A model generated the notes under the pieces. The model saw nothing but the letters and a program-made list of their open reading frames with translations. It ran no database searches and was not told the origin of the DNA. A program made the position numbers and the translations under genes. Positions 25,301 through 34,759 of a DNA stretch of 64,000 nucleotides are shown here, piece after piece (positions within the stretch are counted from its first letter, which is position 1; the number at the start of each line of letters is the position of its first letter). Location: assembly GCF_023330685.1 (NCBI RefSeq), contig NZ_CP097128.1, positions 1,736,001-1,800,000 of the forward strand, in the 5' to 3' direction. Source of the DNA: Conexibacter sp. DBS9H8. Its GTDB lineage: Bacteria; Actinomycetota; Thermoleophilia; Solirubrobacterales; Solirubrobacteraceae.

Positions 25301-28300
25301 CGGCCGGCCTCCGGTTCGCCGGTCGTGGCGCCGTCGAGGAGATCACTGAGGCGGCAGACGAGCGCGGCCGGTGGCCGGAGGGAGAACACGCCGCCGGTGC
25401 CGGTCGCCCCGGTCATCCCGCGGAGGAACAGGTAGTGCAGGCCCGCGAGGTCCCGGGCCGGGTCATAGTCCCGCAGGCGCCAGCGCAGAAGGCGGTGGAG
25501 GGCGACCGTGTAGAGGAGGCCCTGGAGCAGGTAGTGGCTGCGCTGCATCTCGAGCGCGAGCGCAGCGGGCGTGTAGCCCCGGGCGCTCAGCGCCACCCCG
25601 GGGGCGGCCAGCCAGTTCGTCTTGTAGTCGATCACGGCGAAGCGGGGGTGCCCGCCGGGCCCCGCCAGGCGCAGCACGAGGTCGATGCTGCCCGTGAGCG
25701 AGCCGCGCAGCACGGTCGGGCCGAGCTGGCGGTCGCTGAGCCGGGCACCGTAGCCCGCCAGCTCCGGAAGGGCCGTCTCCGCGGCGGTGATCGCCGCACC
25801 GACGGCGGCGAGGGTCGCCGCGACCGCCGAGCCGGGCGCGCCGTCTCCGGCGAGGGGAAGCTCGAAGGTGAGCTCATCCATCCGGTCGGCCGCCGGGACC
25901 TCGGCGAGGGCGATCCCGCCGAGGGCGTGAATTGGCGTCGCCAGGGCCGTCGCGAGCCCGGTCGCGACCGTCTCAACGGGACAGCCGAGGCTGCGAAGGC
26001 CCTGGGGTCCCGTGGCGTCTCTCAGCGCCCGGGCGAGCTCGGCGGGCAGGTCGGCGGCGGCGAAGTCGGCGCGGTCGAGGGCGCGATGAACGATCGTCCC
26101 GACCGCGGGTCCGAGCGCCATGTCGGTGAGGGGGAGCGTCGCCTCGACCGGCTCCGAGCCGTCGGGTGCGCCCGGCGGGACCGCGTGTCCGCTCCCGCCG
26201 GCGGTGAGCGGCCCCCTGTCCCGGGCCTCCGCCGCGGGGGTCGGCTCGTCCGTCAGCGTGCCCTCCTCGGGCTCGGAGGCGACGCACGCCTCGTGGGCGG
26301 CGGCGGTGAGCGCCGAGTAGGAGGTGCGCCGCCAGCTCGTGTCGATCCGCGCCGGCGGCCGGGCGCGTGAGAGGGCCCCCGGGTGGCGTCCGGGGGCGGA
26401 CCAGCTCGGGGCCAGCGGTGGCGGCCCGGCGGACTCGACGGCGATCGCCGCCGGGTCCGCTGCGGCGGCGGTGAGTGCCGTCAGGGCGCTGCGCACCTCC
26501 GCGTCACTCGGCGTCGGCCGGCTGCTCCTGGCCGCGATCGTCCCGTCGGCGGCGCGAGCGAACAGCAGGCGGGTGAGGGCCGCATCGCGGGCGGCCCACG
26601 TACCGGCCCAGTGCACGACGGTACGGTGCCGCGCCCGGGTGAGGGCGACGTAGGCGAGGCGGAGTTGCTCGCCGCTGTCCTCCCCGAGCGCGACCCGCTC
26701 ATTGGCGAGAAAGCCCGGTCCCCTGAGGGTGACGTCGACGGCACGCTGGTCGTCGCGATGGAACGTCACGGGCTGCTTGTCCCTCGGAGGCATCCGCGGG
26801 TCCCACAGGAACGGGCAGTAGACGACGGGCCACTCGAGTCCCTTGCTGCGGTGGATGGTGAGAACCTGGACCGCGGCGGCGTCGGAGTCCAGGCGCCGGG
26901 TCCGGTCATCGCCGTGGGCGCCCTCCCGGTCGGCGACGGCGATCCGCTCCCGCAGCCAGGCGGTGAGCGCCGAGAGGCCGAAGGGTTGTTCGACGCTGGC
27001 TCGATGCAGCAGTTCGGCGACGTGCTGGAGGTCGGTGAGCAACCGTTCTCCGCCGAGCCGACCGAGCGAGCGGGGCATCACCTGAGCGTCGGTGAGGACC
27101 GCGGCGGTCATCGCCGCCACTCCCGCCTCACTGAAGCGGCGCGCCCAACGGTGCAGATCGCGATGCAGCCCCTCGATCGCCGTCGGAGTTGCCCCCGCCA
27201 GCGCCGCGGCGTCCCAGCCGAGCAGCGGGGTCAGCGCGGCGCCCCGGGCGCGCAGGCTCGAGGTGGGCTGCTCGAGTGCCTCCAGCAGAGTCAGCCAGTG
27301 GCCGGCCGCGTCCGTGCCGAAGACGCTGCCGGCCCCGGCGATCACCGTCGGCACGCTGGCCGCCTCGAGGGCGGTCTGGGCCGCTGCGGCGTTGCGGTGC
27401 GTGTTGACGAGCACGGCGATGTCCCCGGGGGCCACGGGGACGGTCCCGGTGACGGCTCCGTTCCGGTCGCGCTGTTCGATCATCGCCCCGCTGTCGAGGA
27501 GCCTGACGATGTCAGCGGCGACGTCCTCGGCGACCGCGGTCCGGGCCGCCGACGTCACCGCGAGGCCGGTCGGCGTCAGCGTGAGGTGGCTGCGATCGAG
27601 CACCCGGAAGCGCAGAGCCGCCGGCTCGGGAGCCCCAGCGAGCCGCCCGCCGCGGTGGGCTGCCGTCGCCCCGACCCGGCGATAGATGATGTCGGGATGC
27701 CCGAGCCGGACCCCGCTGAAGAGCGCGTCGAAGCCGGCGAGAAGACGTTCGTCGGAGCGGTAGTTGACTCCCAGGGTGGCGCTCCTGCGGGCGGTCCGGG
27801 CCGCCCGCAGGTACGTGTGGACGTCTGCGCCGCGGAAGGCGTAGATCGCCTGCTTGGGGTCGGCGATGAGTACGAGGCGGCGCTCACCGTCGCCGAAGGC
27901 CTCCTCGACGATCCGCCACTGGGTCGGGTCGGTGTCCTGGAACTCGTCGATGAGCACGATCCGGTAGCGCGCGCGCAGCTGCGCCTTCGCCGCGGTGGCG
28001 TGCGGCCCAGTGAGGGTCGCGTAGAGGCGGCTCAGCAGGTCGTCGTAGGTGATCACGCCCAGGCGACGCTTGCGCTGCTCGAGGTCCGCCCGGACGCGGA
28101 CGGCGAGCCGCCAGCGCATCCCCGCGTCCCGGTCCGTCGGCTCCTGCAGCGGATACAGCACCGCGTCCGGGTGTCTCACCGCCGCCCGGGCGATCGTCCC
28201 CGCCTCCGCGCGGCTCAACGGCGGTCTGCCCCGGTGGGTGAGGAAGCGACGGACATAGAGATCGTCGACGACCTCCTCGAGTAGATCATCGACGTGCTCG

Positions 28301-28791
28301 GTGAGCGTCGCCTCGGGTTCGAGGTCGCTGAGGGTGCCCAGCCCTGTGAGCACCTCATGGCAGAAGCCGTGCGTCGTGGCGATCGTCGCCGCGTCGAACT
28401 CGGCGAGCGCCCGGACGAGCCGCCGCCGCCGGCTCTCGAGAAGCTCGGGAGAGCCCGTGGCGAGCATCCGGTCGAGCTCGTCGCCACCGGTGACGGCGGC
28501 GCGCCCAACCGGGCCCGTCGCGGCGGCGAGAGCTGCGACGAGCCGCTGCTCGCTGAGGGTCAGTCGTTCCCGGACCCGCTCGCGCAGCTCGCCGGTCGCC
28601 ATCCGTGTGAAGGTGACGAGCAGCATCTGCTCGAGCGGGACACCGTCGGCGACAAAGCGGGTCGCGAGGCCGGCGATCGTGTACGTCTTCCCCGTGCCGG
28701 CGCTTGCCTCCAGGACCGTGACCCCCGGGGGGATCTCGGCGAGCAGGTCGAATCGGTCCACCGTCGGTTCGGCGGCGGGTCGGTCGGTCAC
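25297..28791 (-). CDS. recB: Exodeoxyribonuclease V beta subunit RecB
   Basis: 1164 aa from GTG 28791, which overlaps the recC stop as GTGA. SF1A helicase: Walker A 'LEASAGTGKTYTIAG' (K35), motif II 'IVLIDEFQDTDPTQW', motif V 'TIHRSKGLEWPVVY', motif VI 'LRLAYVALTRARHRTVV'. The C-terminal nuclease domain is intact: 'GTIVHRALD', 'GSIDLVLRL' and 'FAVIDYKTNWLA' give the His, Asp and Asp-Lys of the active site, and 'MQRSHYLLQGLLY' the QxxxY. It is therefore a full helicase-nuclease, not an AddA-like or nuclease-dead form. Confidence 0.94.
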   Translation of the reverse strand: MTDRPAAEPTVDRFDLLAEIPPGVTVLEASAGTGKTYTIAGLATRFVADGVPLEQMLLVTFTRMATGELRERVRERLTLSEQRLVAALAAATGPVGRAAVTGGDELDRMLATGSPELLESRRRRLVRALAEFDAATIATTHGFCHEVLTGLGTLSDLEPEATLTEHVDDLLEEVVDDLYVRRFLTHRGRPPLSRAEAGTIARAAVRHPDAVLYPLQEPTDRDAGMRWRLAVRVRADLEQRKRRLGVITYDDLLSRLYATLTGPHATAAKAQLRARYRIVLIDEFQDTDPTQWRIVEEAFGDGERRLVLIADPKQAIYAFRGADVHTYLRAARTARRSATLGVNYRSDERLLAGFDALFSGVRLGHPDIIYRRVGATAAHRGGRLAGAPEPAALRFRVLDRSHLTLTPTGLAVTSAARTAVAEDVAADIVRLLDSGAMIEQRDRNGAVTGTVPVAPGDIAVLVNTHRNAAAAQTALEAASVPTVIAGAGSVFGTDAAGHWLTLLEALEQPTSSLRARGAALTPLLGWDAAALAGATPTAIEGLHRDLHRWARRFSEAGVAAMTAAVLTDAQVMPRSLGRLGGERLLTDLQHVAELLHRASVEQPFGLSALTAWLRERIAVADREGAHGDDRTRRLDSDAAAVQVLTIHRSKGLEWPVVYCPFLWDPRMPPRDKQPVTFHRDDQRAVDVTLRGPGFLANERVALGEDSGEQLRLAYVALTRARHRTVVHWAGTWAARDAALTRLLFARAADGTIAARSSRPTPSDAEVRSALTALTAAAADPAAIAVESAGPPPLAPSWSAPGRHPGALSRARPPARIDTSWRRTSYSALTAAAHEACVASEPEEGTLTDEPTPAAEARDRGPLTAGGSGHAVPPGAPDGSEPVEATLPLTDMALGPAVGTIVHRALDRADFAAADLPAELARALRDATGPQGLRSLGCPVETVATGLATALATPIHALGGIALAEVPAADRMDELTFELPLAGDGAPGSAVAATLAAVGAAITAAETALPELAGYGARLSDRQLGPTVLRGSLTGSIDLVLRLAGPGGHPRFAVIDYKTNWLAAPGVALSARGYTPAALALEMQRSHYLLQGLLYTVALHRLLRWRLRDYDPARDLAGLHYLFLRGMTGATGTGGVFSLRPPAALVCRLSDLLDGATTGEPEAGR

Positions 28792-31700
28792 TGGGTGTCG
28801 ATGCGTTCGCGGGTGGACAGGCCCTCCCACAGGCGGGGGGCGTCGGCGGCGAGGCCGGCGAGCGGCAGCTCCGCCCCGAAGCAACGGGCATGCTCAGGCT
28901 CGGCGTCCTCTCCGCGGGTTCTGGTGTTGTTGCTCCAGCCCGAGGTCCACGCCCCGAGCGCGGCCTGGTCGGCGTCGGTGCCGGCCGCGAGGGCGCGGAC
29001 GTAGGCGTCGGCGGTGGCGGCCGGGGCGACGAACGGCCGCGTGAGACCCTCCTCGCGCAGGGCGAGCAGACGCTCGAGTTCGGCGACCGCCACCGCCCGT
29101 CGGCGGGTCGGGTCGGCACCGAGAGCGGGGATGTGGGCGATCGTCACCGCCCCCGAGGCCGAGCCCAGCTCGGCCCGGCCGATGGTCACCGCCTCCCAGG
29201 CGACGTCCGGGTGGGCGGCGGTGAGGGCGAGCAGGCGCACCCAGGCGGCCAGCCGCGCCCTCGCGTTCAGCCGCGCGTAGGTGACGCTCAGCAACGTGCG
29301 GTCGTGCACGTTGGCGACCGTCCCGGTGAGCCGCCGGTCGGCGGACAGGGGGACGGTGCTCTGGAAGGTCCGCGGGTCCGCGTTCACGGAGGCGCGCGCC
29401 CGCTGTGCGACGACGGCCACATGCCCGCTGACTCGCTCGACCACCGGGCGACCGAGTTCCCCGGGGGGAAGGAGCCCGCGGGCGATCTCCGCGTCGATCG
29501 CCTCCGCCGGGTCGGCACCCGCGAGCGCGGCCTCCAGCAGCCGCTGGCCGACCCCGTAGCGGTCGAGCCCGTCGAACTCGACCGCGAGCGCATCGGACAT
29601 CTCGTCCTCCCAGCGAGACACCGACACGCCAAGGCGTTGGCGCAGGAAGGCGCGGGCCGGCCGCTGGGCGAAGGCGACGAGGTCTTCGAGGCTCACCACC
29701 GGCTCGACCGGGGGTGGCGGGAGCGGGGCGGGGAGGAACCCGGGGGCCGCCGTGGCCGGCCCCCGGCTGAGGGCACACGCTCCCGCGAGGGCGTCCGCGT
29801 CGAAGCTCCACGCCCCGTCGAGCGGCACCGACCCCCCCGGGTCGGCTGACCCCCCCGCGCGGGCTGGGGCCGCCGTGCCGGCTGGGGTCGCCGTGCCGGT
29901 CGCGCCTCCGGTGAGCGCCGGGTCGATCGCACCGGCCTGGAAGTTGCGCGGGTCGAAGCGCTGGAGCGGGTGACGGATCAGCACGCTGTCGCGCCCGCCG
30001 TGGGCCGTCGCCTCGATCACGTCGAGGAGCTCGCCGACCGGGACGGCGGGGGGGAGCGGCGCGTTGGTGCGCTCGTCGTGACCGCTGTAGGTGATGATGA
30101 GCGCCTCCTCCGCGGCCATCAGAGCGTCGAGCAGCAACTGGCGATCCTCGGAGCGGGCGTCCCGGTCTCCGACGTGGGGATCGGCGGCGAGCAGGTCGTC
30201 CCCGTCATGGGTGCCGTGGCGGGGAAAGGTGCCGTCATCGAGGCCGAGCAGGCAGACGACCCGGTGGGGGATCGAGCGCATCGGGTGCAGCGTGCACACG
30301 GTGAGATGCCCGGTGCGGAAGTTCGCCCGGGTCGGCCGGCCCTGCAGGCGGGCGCCGAGGAGAGCGCGTGCCTCCCCGGCCGACAGGGGGAGGTCGGCCC
30401 CCCCGGCGTCCTCGAGCGCCCGGTCGAGCAGCCGGCTGAGCTCCTCCCGCTGCCAGGGGGCACCGTCGGCGGGCAGCGCGAGACGGTCGACGGCGGTCAT
30501 CAGCGCCTGCACCCACCCCTCCGGTGAGTGGGGGCCGCGGAGGTCGGTGACCGCGACCCGGAGCCGCTCGACGATCTCCGCGAGCGTGCCGGCGAGTCCG
30601 ATCTCGGCGCTGTCGATCTCGGCCACCGCCAGCGCCGGCCCGACCCGGTCCGTGCCGCCGGGAGCGACCGCGACGCTCAACAGCAGCCGCCTCAGCCCCT
30701 GCGCCCACGTGCCCGCCTCGATCGCGCCCAGTCCCCACGGTTCCCGGTGCGCGCCGTCGAGGCCCCAGTGAATCGCCGCGGCGACGACCCAGCTGCGCAG
30801 ATGCGCGACGCTCTCTCCGTCCAGGTGGAAGCGGTGCCGCACCGGGGGGGCGTCGATGAAGTCGAGCACCTCCGAGGCGGTGAGCCGCGCGGCGGTGAGC
30901 TCCAGTAGACGGGCGGCGACATCGAGCAGCGGGTTGGTCTGGCGCAGGCTGCGGTCGGCGAGGCGCACCGCCAGCGTCGGCCCGCCCGGCTCGGGATCGC
31001 TGAAGACGGCCTGGATGAGCGGCGCGAACTCCTCGACGTCGGGACACATCACGATCACGTCCCGCGGCTTGAGGGTCGGATCGGCAGCGAACCGGTGCAG
31101 GATCGCCTCCCGCAGGACGGCGACCTGGCGGGCGCGCCCGTGACAGGCGTGGACGCGGATCGAGCGGTCCCCCATCGCCGGGACGATCCGGCCGTCCACG
31201 GCGCCCGCATGCGGCGGCGGGCCCGGCGGGGACCGGTCGGCACGGATGTCGGCCTGGAGGCGGCCCAGCAGCGTTCCGGAGCCGGGCGCGTCCGCCTCGG
31301 TCGTGCCCGTCTCGGTCGTGCCCGTCTCGGTCGTGCCCGTCTCCGGGGTGAGGTCGCGGGACTCGACTCCGCTGAGGAGGAGCTGCAGCTCACGGACATC
31401 GCGGCCCCAGGAGGCGAGGAGGCGGTGGGCGACGGAGTCGACGGAGCCGTCCTCGGCGCGGCGCAGAGGACGGGGTGGGGACGTGCCCGCGAGGGTCCGC
31501 CACAGCGCGGGGGAGGGGTGCAGCAGCATCAGATGGACGGCGCGGCCGGCGGCGAGGGCCTCGAGGATGGCCATGTGGGTCCCGGCGAGGCGGGTGAGAC
31601 CGAAGCACGCGATCCGCGGCGGCAGTCCGACGATCTCCGGGGTCTCCCGCAGCCGCGCGCACGCGTCAGCGAGTCGCTCGGGCAAGCTCGGGACCCCGAG

Positions 31701-32222
31701 CCGGTCACGCAGGCGCCGCCACAGCTCGGGCTGCCAGTGTTCCCCGCCCGACCCCGCCGCCCACGCGCGGACCATCTCGGGGCGGTGAAGGCCATAGTGG
31801 TCAAACAGCGCCGCCACCCGGGCGACACGCAGATACCGGTTCGACGTCTCACCGTGCAGATGTCGGGCCAGCGGGGCGAGCCACGGCTCCTCTGCGAGCT
31901 CCTCGACGAGCCCGAGCAGCGGCCAGATGAGCCGCTCGGGCGGCCACGGGTCGGCGTCGCCGTCCTCTCCGCCGGCGGCGGAGAGGACGGCGTGCAGCAG
32001 GCGCCCCGGCGTGGGGAAGTCGACGGCGGCGCACACCCCGTCGGCGCGCCCCGGTGCGGTCCCGAGCCGCTGGGAGAGTTCCTGGGTGAGCCACCGCTCC
32101 ATCCCGGGGGTCGGAACGGCCACGACTTCGCGGGCGAACGGGTCAGCCGGCGTGTCGGCGAGCAGCTTGGCGAGGGTGTCGACGAGCGCGTCGGCTCGGT
32201 CGGAGCGGTGCAGGAGGAGCAT
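28788..32222 (-). CDS. recC: Exodeoxyribonuclease V gamma subunit RecC
   Basis: 1144 aa from ATG 32222 ('MLLLHRSDRADALVDTLAKL'); the longer in-frame extension is basic and not RecC-like. RecC signatures: 'EVVAVPTPGMERWLTQELSQ' near the N-terminus, 'RDVIVMCPDVEEFAPLIQAV', and 'VCLLGLDDGTFPRHGTHDGD' in the second half. RecC holds the complex together and scans for Chi. A 45-bp tandem repeat (31297-31341) encodes an ETGTT repeat in a variable linker. The gene leads the recCBD operon; the 5' region holds a 20-bp inverted repeat about 75 bp upstream. Confidence 0.93.
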   Translation of the reverse strand: MLLLHRSDRADALVDTLAKLLADTPADPFAREVVAVPTPGMERWLTQELSQRLGTAPGRADGVCAAVDFPTPGRLLHAVLSAAGGEDGDADPWPPERLIWPLLGLVEELAEEPWLAPLARHLHGETSNRYLRVARVAALFDHYGLHRPEMVRAWAAGSGGEHWQPELWRRLRDRLGVPSLPERLADACARLRETPEIVGLPPRIACFGLTRLAGTHMAILEALAAGRAVHLMLLHPSPALWRTLAGTSPPRPLRRAEDGSVDSVAHRLLASWGRDVRELQLLLSGVESRDLTPETGTTETGTTETGTTEADAPGSGTLLGRLQADIRADRSPPGPPPHAGAVDGRIVPAMGDRSIRVHACHGRARQVAVLREAILHRFAADPTLKPRDVIVMCPDVEEFAPLIQAVFSDPEPGGPTLAVRLADRSLRQTNPLLDVAARLLELTAARLTASEVLDFIDAPPVRHRFHLDGESVAHLRSWVVAAAIHWGLDGAHREPWGLGAIEAGTWAQGLRRLLLSVAVAPGGTDRVGPALAVAEIDSAEIGLAGTLAEIVERLRVAVTDLRGPHSPEGWVQALMTAVDRLALPADGAPWQREELSRLLDRALEDAGGADLPLSAGEARALLGARLQGRPTRANFRTGHLTVCTLHPMRSIPHRVVCLLGLDDGTFPRHGTHDGDDLLAADPHVGDRDARSEDRQLLLDALMAAEEALIITYSGHDERTNAPLPPAVPVGELLDVIEATAHGGRDSVLIRHPLQRFDPRNFQAGAIDPALTGGATGTATPAGTAAPARAGGSADPGGSVPLDGAWSFDADALAGACALSRGPATAAPGFLPAPLPPPPVEPVVSLEDLVAFAQRPARAFLRQRLGVSVSRWEDEMSDALAVEFDGLDRYGVGQRLLEAALAGADPAEAIDAEIARGLLPPGELGRPVVERVSGHVAVVAQRARASVNADPRTFQSTVPLSADRRLTGTVANVHDRTLLSVTYARLNARARLAAWVRLLALTAAHPDVAWEAVTIGRAELGSASGAVTIAHIPALGADPTRRRAVAVAELERLLALREEGLTRPFVAPAATADAYVRALAAGTDADQAALGAWTSGWSNNTRTRGEDAEPEHARCFGAELPLAGLAADAPRLWEGLSTRERIDTQ
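31297..31341. repeat. 3 x 15-bp tandem repeat inside recC
   Basis: TCGGTCGTGCCCGTC three times in perfect tandem. On the coding strand it reads ETGTT repeats between the 'LTPE' and 'EADAPG' parts of a flexible linker. The unit is a multiple of three, so copy change would keep frame. Confidence 0.85.
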
Positions 32223-32297
32223 CGGTTCGCCCCAGAGCGTGGCGCACGCGGCGGTCGTCTGTGACCGGTTCCCCGCCCCACCGGCCCGACGCGGCCG

Positions 32298-32344
32298 ACG
32301 AGGGGGGACAAATGCGTTCCCACGACGCATTTGTCCCCCCTCGT
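32298..32344. repeat. Perfect 20-bp inverted repeat between recC and the next gene
   Basis: The left arm at 32298-32317 (begins ACGAGGGGGG and ends AATGCGT) is exactly complementary to 32325-32344, with a 7-nt loop TCCCACG. Both flanking genes point away from it, so it is not a terminator of either. It lies 76 bp upstream of recC and 52 bp upstream of the 90-aa protein gene. It could form a cruciform, a 5'-UTR hairpin in the recC mRNA, or be a site for a large dimeric protein or a small mobile repeat. Confidence 0.8.
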
Positions 32345-32395
32345 TCCCGTGACCCCCGTGCGGACCGCCCGACCGCGCCTCTACCCTCAGCGACC

Positions 32396-32668
32396 ATGCG
32401 GCTCGAGGGGATCGAGACTGGAGACATCGTCGAGGTTGACCGGCTCGGGCGCCGCTTTCACGCCCTCGTCTCCGGCAACGCGCCGGGCGGACTGGCGATC
32501 CAGCCACTGGACCGGCGCGTGAGCTACCGCAGCTGCCGGGCCCGCGAGGTCGTCACTCACTGGTCCCGGCGCGGCCGGCCGGTGACGAGCACCGAGCCGC
32601 TCAAGCCCCAGGTCCTCCAGCTCGAGCTCGATCTCACCGACCGGCCGAGCCCCGACGCGGCCGGCTGA
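32396..32668 (+). CDS. Hypothetical protein, 90 aa
   Basis: 90 aa from ATG 32396, with TACCCT 8 nt upstream (leaderless type). Basic, with a beta-rich N-terminal half ('GDIVEVDRLGRRFHALVSGN') that reads like a small barrel or SH3-like/RNA-binding fold, and a variable tail ending 'LELDLTDRPSPDAAG'. I do not recognise a family. Its stop is followed at once by the GTG of the permease (TGAGTG), so the two form an operon. It could be a small nucleic-acid-binding protein. Confidence 0.6.
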   Translation: MRLEGIETGDIVEVDRLGRRFHALVSGNAPGGLAIQPLDRRVSYRSCRAREVVTHWSRRGRPVTSTEPLKPQVLQLELDLTDRPSPDAAG

Positions 32669-33721
32669 GTGCTCGATGCCGCCCTCAGCCAGGCGTGGCC
32701 GCCGTTCGTGCTCGTCGCCGCGCTGCTCGTCCTCGGCGCGATCGCCCATCGCGACGGCGTGTTCGTCCGCCTCGGCGCCCGCCTCGAGACCCTGCCCGGG
32801 CCCGCCCCGGTCCTGTTCGGCGCCGCCTGCCTGCTGATCGCGATCGTCACCGCGCTGCTCAACCTCGACACCGCCGTCGTCTTCGTGATGCCCGTCGTCG
32901 TCCTCGCCGCCCGCCACCGCGGCCTCCCCGAGCGGCCGTTCATCTACGCGGCCCTGGTGATGGTCAACGCCTCCTCCCTGTACCTGCCCGGCTCGAACCT
33001 CACCAACCTGCTCGTCCTCGCCGGCCAGTCGCTGCCGGGATCCTTCGCCGCCCGGATGCTCGCCCCCGCGCTCGTGGCGACGCTGCTCAGCGCCGGCGGG
33101 CTCGCCGTCCTCTTCCGCGCCGACCTCCGCGAGCGACGGCGCGACCGGACCGCCGGCTCGGTCGTCCACGCCGCCGAGGGCACCCTCACCGGGCTTGGCG
33201 CGTTCGGCGCGCTGCTCGCCGCCGCGCTGATGGTGCTGTTCACCAACCCGGCCCTCCCCGTCCTCGCCCTCGCCGTCCTCCTGTCGGCGCTGACCGCTGC
33301 CCGGCGGCGGCTCGCACCCCGCGAACTGGTGGCCGCCGCCTCCCCGCACGTGCTCGCCGCGATCTTCACCGTCGCGGTCGGCCTCGGCGTCCTCGCCCGC
33401 GCCTGGAACGGGCCCGCCCACCTGCTCGCCCACGCCGGCCGGGCCGAGACGGCTGCGATCGCCACGCTCGCGAGCGTCCTGGTCAACAACCTGCCCGCCG
33501 CGGTGATGCTGTCGGCCCAGCCGATCCCGCACCCCCAGGCGCTCCTGATCGGCCTCAACCTCGGCCCGAACCTCGCCGTCACCGGGGCACTCGCCGCCTT
33601 CCTGTGGATGCGCACCGCCGCCCGGATCGAGGCGCCCACGAGCGCGCGCACGCTCAGCCGGATCGGGATCGTGCTCGCGCCGGTGGCGATCGCCGGGGCC
33701 CTCGCGGTCTCCGGGGGCTGA
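32669..33721 (+). CDS. ArsB/NhaD-like (ion transporter superfamily) permease
   Basis: 350 aa from GTG 32669, directly after the previous stop. About 10 hydrophobic segments. 'LLNLDTAVVFVMPVVVLAAR' and 'VNNLPAAVMLSAQPI' are the paired re-entrant motifs of the ion transporter superfamily (ArsB, NhaD, SLC13); 'MVNASSLYLPGSNLTNLLVL' is the substrate loop. Shorter than ArsB (~430), so substrate is open: arsenite, Na+/H+ or a dicarboxylate. No arsenic resistance gene is nearby. Ends before a strong hairpin. Confidence 0.75.
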   Translation: MLDAALSQAWPPFVLVAALLVLGAIAHRDGVFVRLGARLETLPGPAPVLFGAACLLIAIVTALLNLDTAVVFVMPVVVLAARHRGLPERPFIYAALVMVNASSLYLPGSNLTNLLVLAGQSLPGSFAARMLAPALVATLLSAGGLAVLFRADLRERRRDRTAGSVVHAAEGTLTGLGAFGALLAAALMVLFTNPALPVLALAVLLSALTAARRRLAPRELVAAASPHVLAAIFTVAVGLGVLARAWNGPAHLLAHAGRAETAAIATLASVLVNNLPAAVMLSAQPIPHPQALLIGLNLGPNLAVTGALAAFLWMRTAARIEAPTSARTLSRIGIVLAPVAIAGALAVSGG

Positions 33722-33739
33722 AACGGCCGGGCGCCGGGG

Positions 33740-33771
33740 TGTGGGGACCGCCTCACGGGGCGGTCCCCACA
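33740..33771. terminator. Bidirectional terminator hairpin
   Basis: TGTGGGGACCGCC - TCACGG - GGCGGTCCCCACA: perfect 13-bp stem. It lies 19 bp after the permease stop (+) and 23 bp after the stop of the convergent dehydrogenase gene (-). Confidence 0.8.
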
Positions 33772-33793
33772 ACAGAACGTGTCGGCGGCGCGC

Positions 33794-34759
33794 CTAGAAC
33801 TCGAAGACGATCTTGCCGTTCACACCGCCGGCGGCGAGGGCGGCGAACCCCTCCCGCGCCTCGCGGATCGGCAGCACCCGGTCCACCGCCGGGCGGATGT
33901 CGCGCTCGAGGCAGAAGCGGATGAGGCGGGCGAGCTCGTCCCGGGTGCCCATCGTCGAGCCGACGACCGACAGCTGCAGGAAGAAGATCCGGCTCAGCTC
34001 GGCCGGACTCGCGTCCCCGGTCGTCGCCCCGGAGATGACGAGCGTGCCGCCGGGCTTGAGCGAGCGGATCGAGTGGCCCCACGTCGCCCGGCCGGTCGTC
34101 TCCATCACCAGATCGACCCGCTCGGGGAGGCGCGCGCCGCTGTCGAAGGCGGCGTCGGCGCCGAGGCTGAGGGCGAGCTCGCGGCCCGCCTCGGTCCGGC
34201 TCGTCACCCAGATCCGCGCGCCCGCCCGGGAGCCGAGCACGATCAGCGCGCTCGCGACACCCCCGGAGGCGCCCTGGACGAGGACGGTCTGGCCGGGGAC
34301 GACCCCGCCGCGGGTGAACAGCATCCGGTAGGCGGTCAGCCACGCGGTCGGCAGACAGCAGGCGTCGGTGAAGGACAGCTCCGGCGGCTTGGGGATGAGG
34401 TTCTGGGCGGGGACGGCGATCCGCTCGGAGAACGTGCCCGGGTGGATCTCCGACAGCAGCGACCGGCGCGGGTCGAAGGTCTCATCGCCGCTCCACCCGG
34501 GACTGGAGATGACCGCGTGGACGATCACCTCGTTGCCGTCCTCATCGACGCCGGCCGCATCGCAGCCAAGGGTCATCGGCAGCCGCTCGGCGGGGAGGCC
34601 GACCCCGCGCAGGGACCAGAGGTCGTGGTGGTTGAGCGAGGCGGCGCGGACGGTGACGGTCCGCCAGCCGGCCGGGGGTTCGGGGTCGGGTCGCTCTCCG
34701 ATTCTGAGTCCGGAGAGGGGATCCTCGGGGTTGATCGACTCTGCGTAGACGGCAAGCAT
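33794..34759 (-). CDS. MDR-family zinc-binding dehydrogenase / quinone reductase-like
   Basis: 321 aa. GroES-like N-terminal half ('VTVRAASLNHHDLWSLRG', 'MTLGCDAAGVDEDGNEVI') and NAD(P)H-binding Rossmann half with 'GQTVLVQGASGGVASALIVL'. The catalytic zinc Cys of classical alcohol dehydrogenases is replaced by His-His in 'NHHDLW', and the structural zinc lobe is absent, so a quinone reductase or enoyl reductase type is more likely. TAGCGT stands 7 nt before the ATG (leaderless). Single gene between two terminator/intergenic zones. Confidence 0.82.
   Translation of the reverse strand: MLAVYAESINPEDPLSGLRIGERPDPEPPAGWRTVTVRAASLNHHDLWSLRGVGLPAERLPMTLGCDAAGVDEDGNEVIVHAVISSPGWSGDETFDPRRSLLSEIHPGTFSERIAVPAQNLIPKPPELSFTDACCLPTAWLTAYRMLFTRGGVVPGQTVLVQGASGGVASALIVLGSRAGARIWVTSRTEAGRELALSLGADAAFDSGARLPERVDLVMETTGRATWGHSIRSLKPGGTLVISGATTGDASPAELSRIFFLQLSVVGSTMGTRDELARLIRFCLERDIRPAVDRVLPIREAREGFAALAAGGVNGKIVFEF

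Noticed and set aside
23414-28284. Two plus-strand frames of over 630 codons opposite recD and recB
   Set aside because: Antisense to well-conserved helicase genes, no motif, no ribosome site.
32298-32344. Terminator for recC or the 90-aa protein gene
   Set aside because: Both genes are transcribed away from the hairpin, so it cannot end either transcript.
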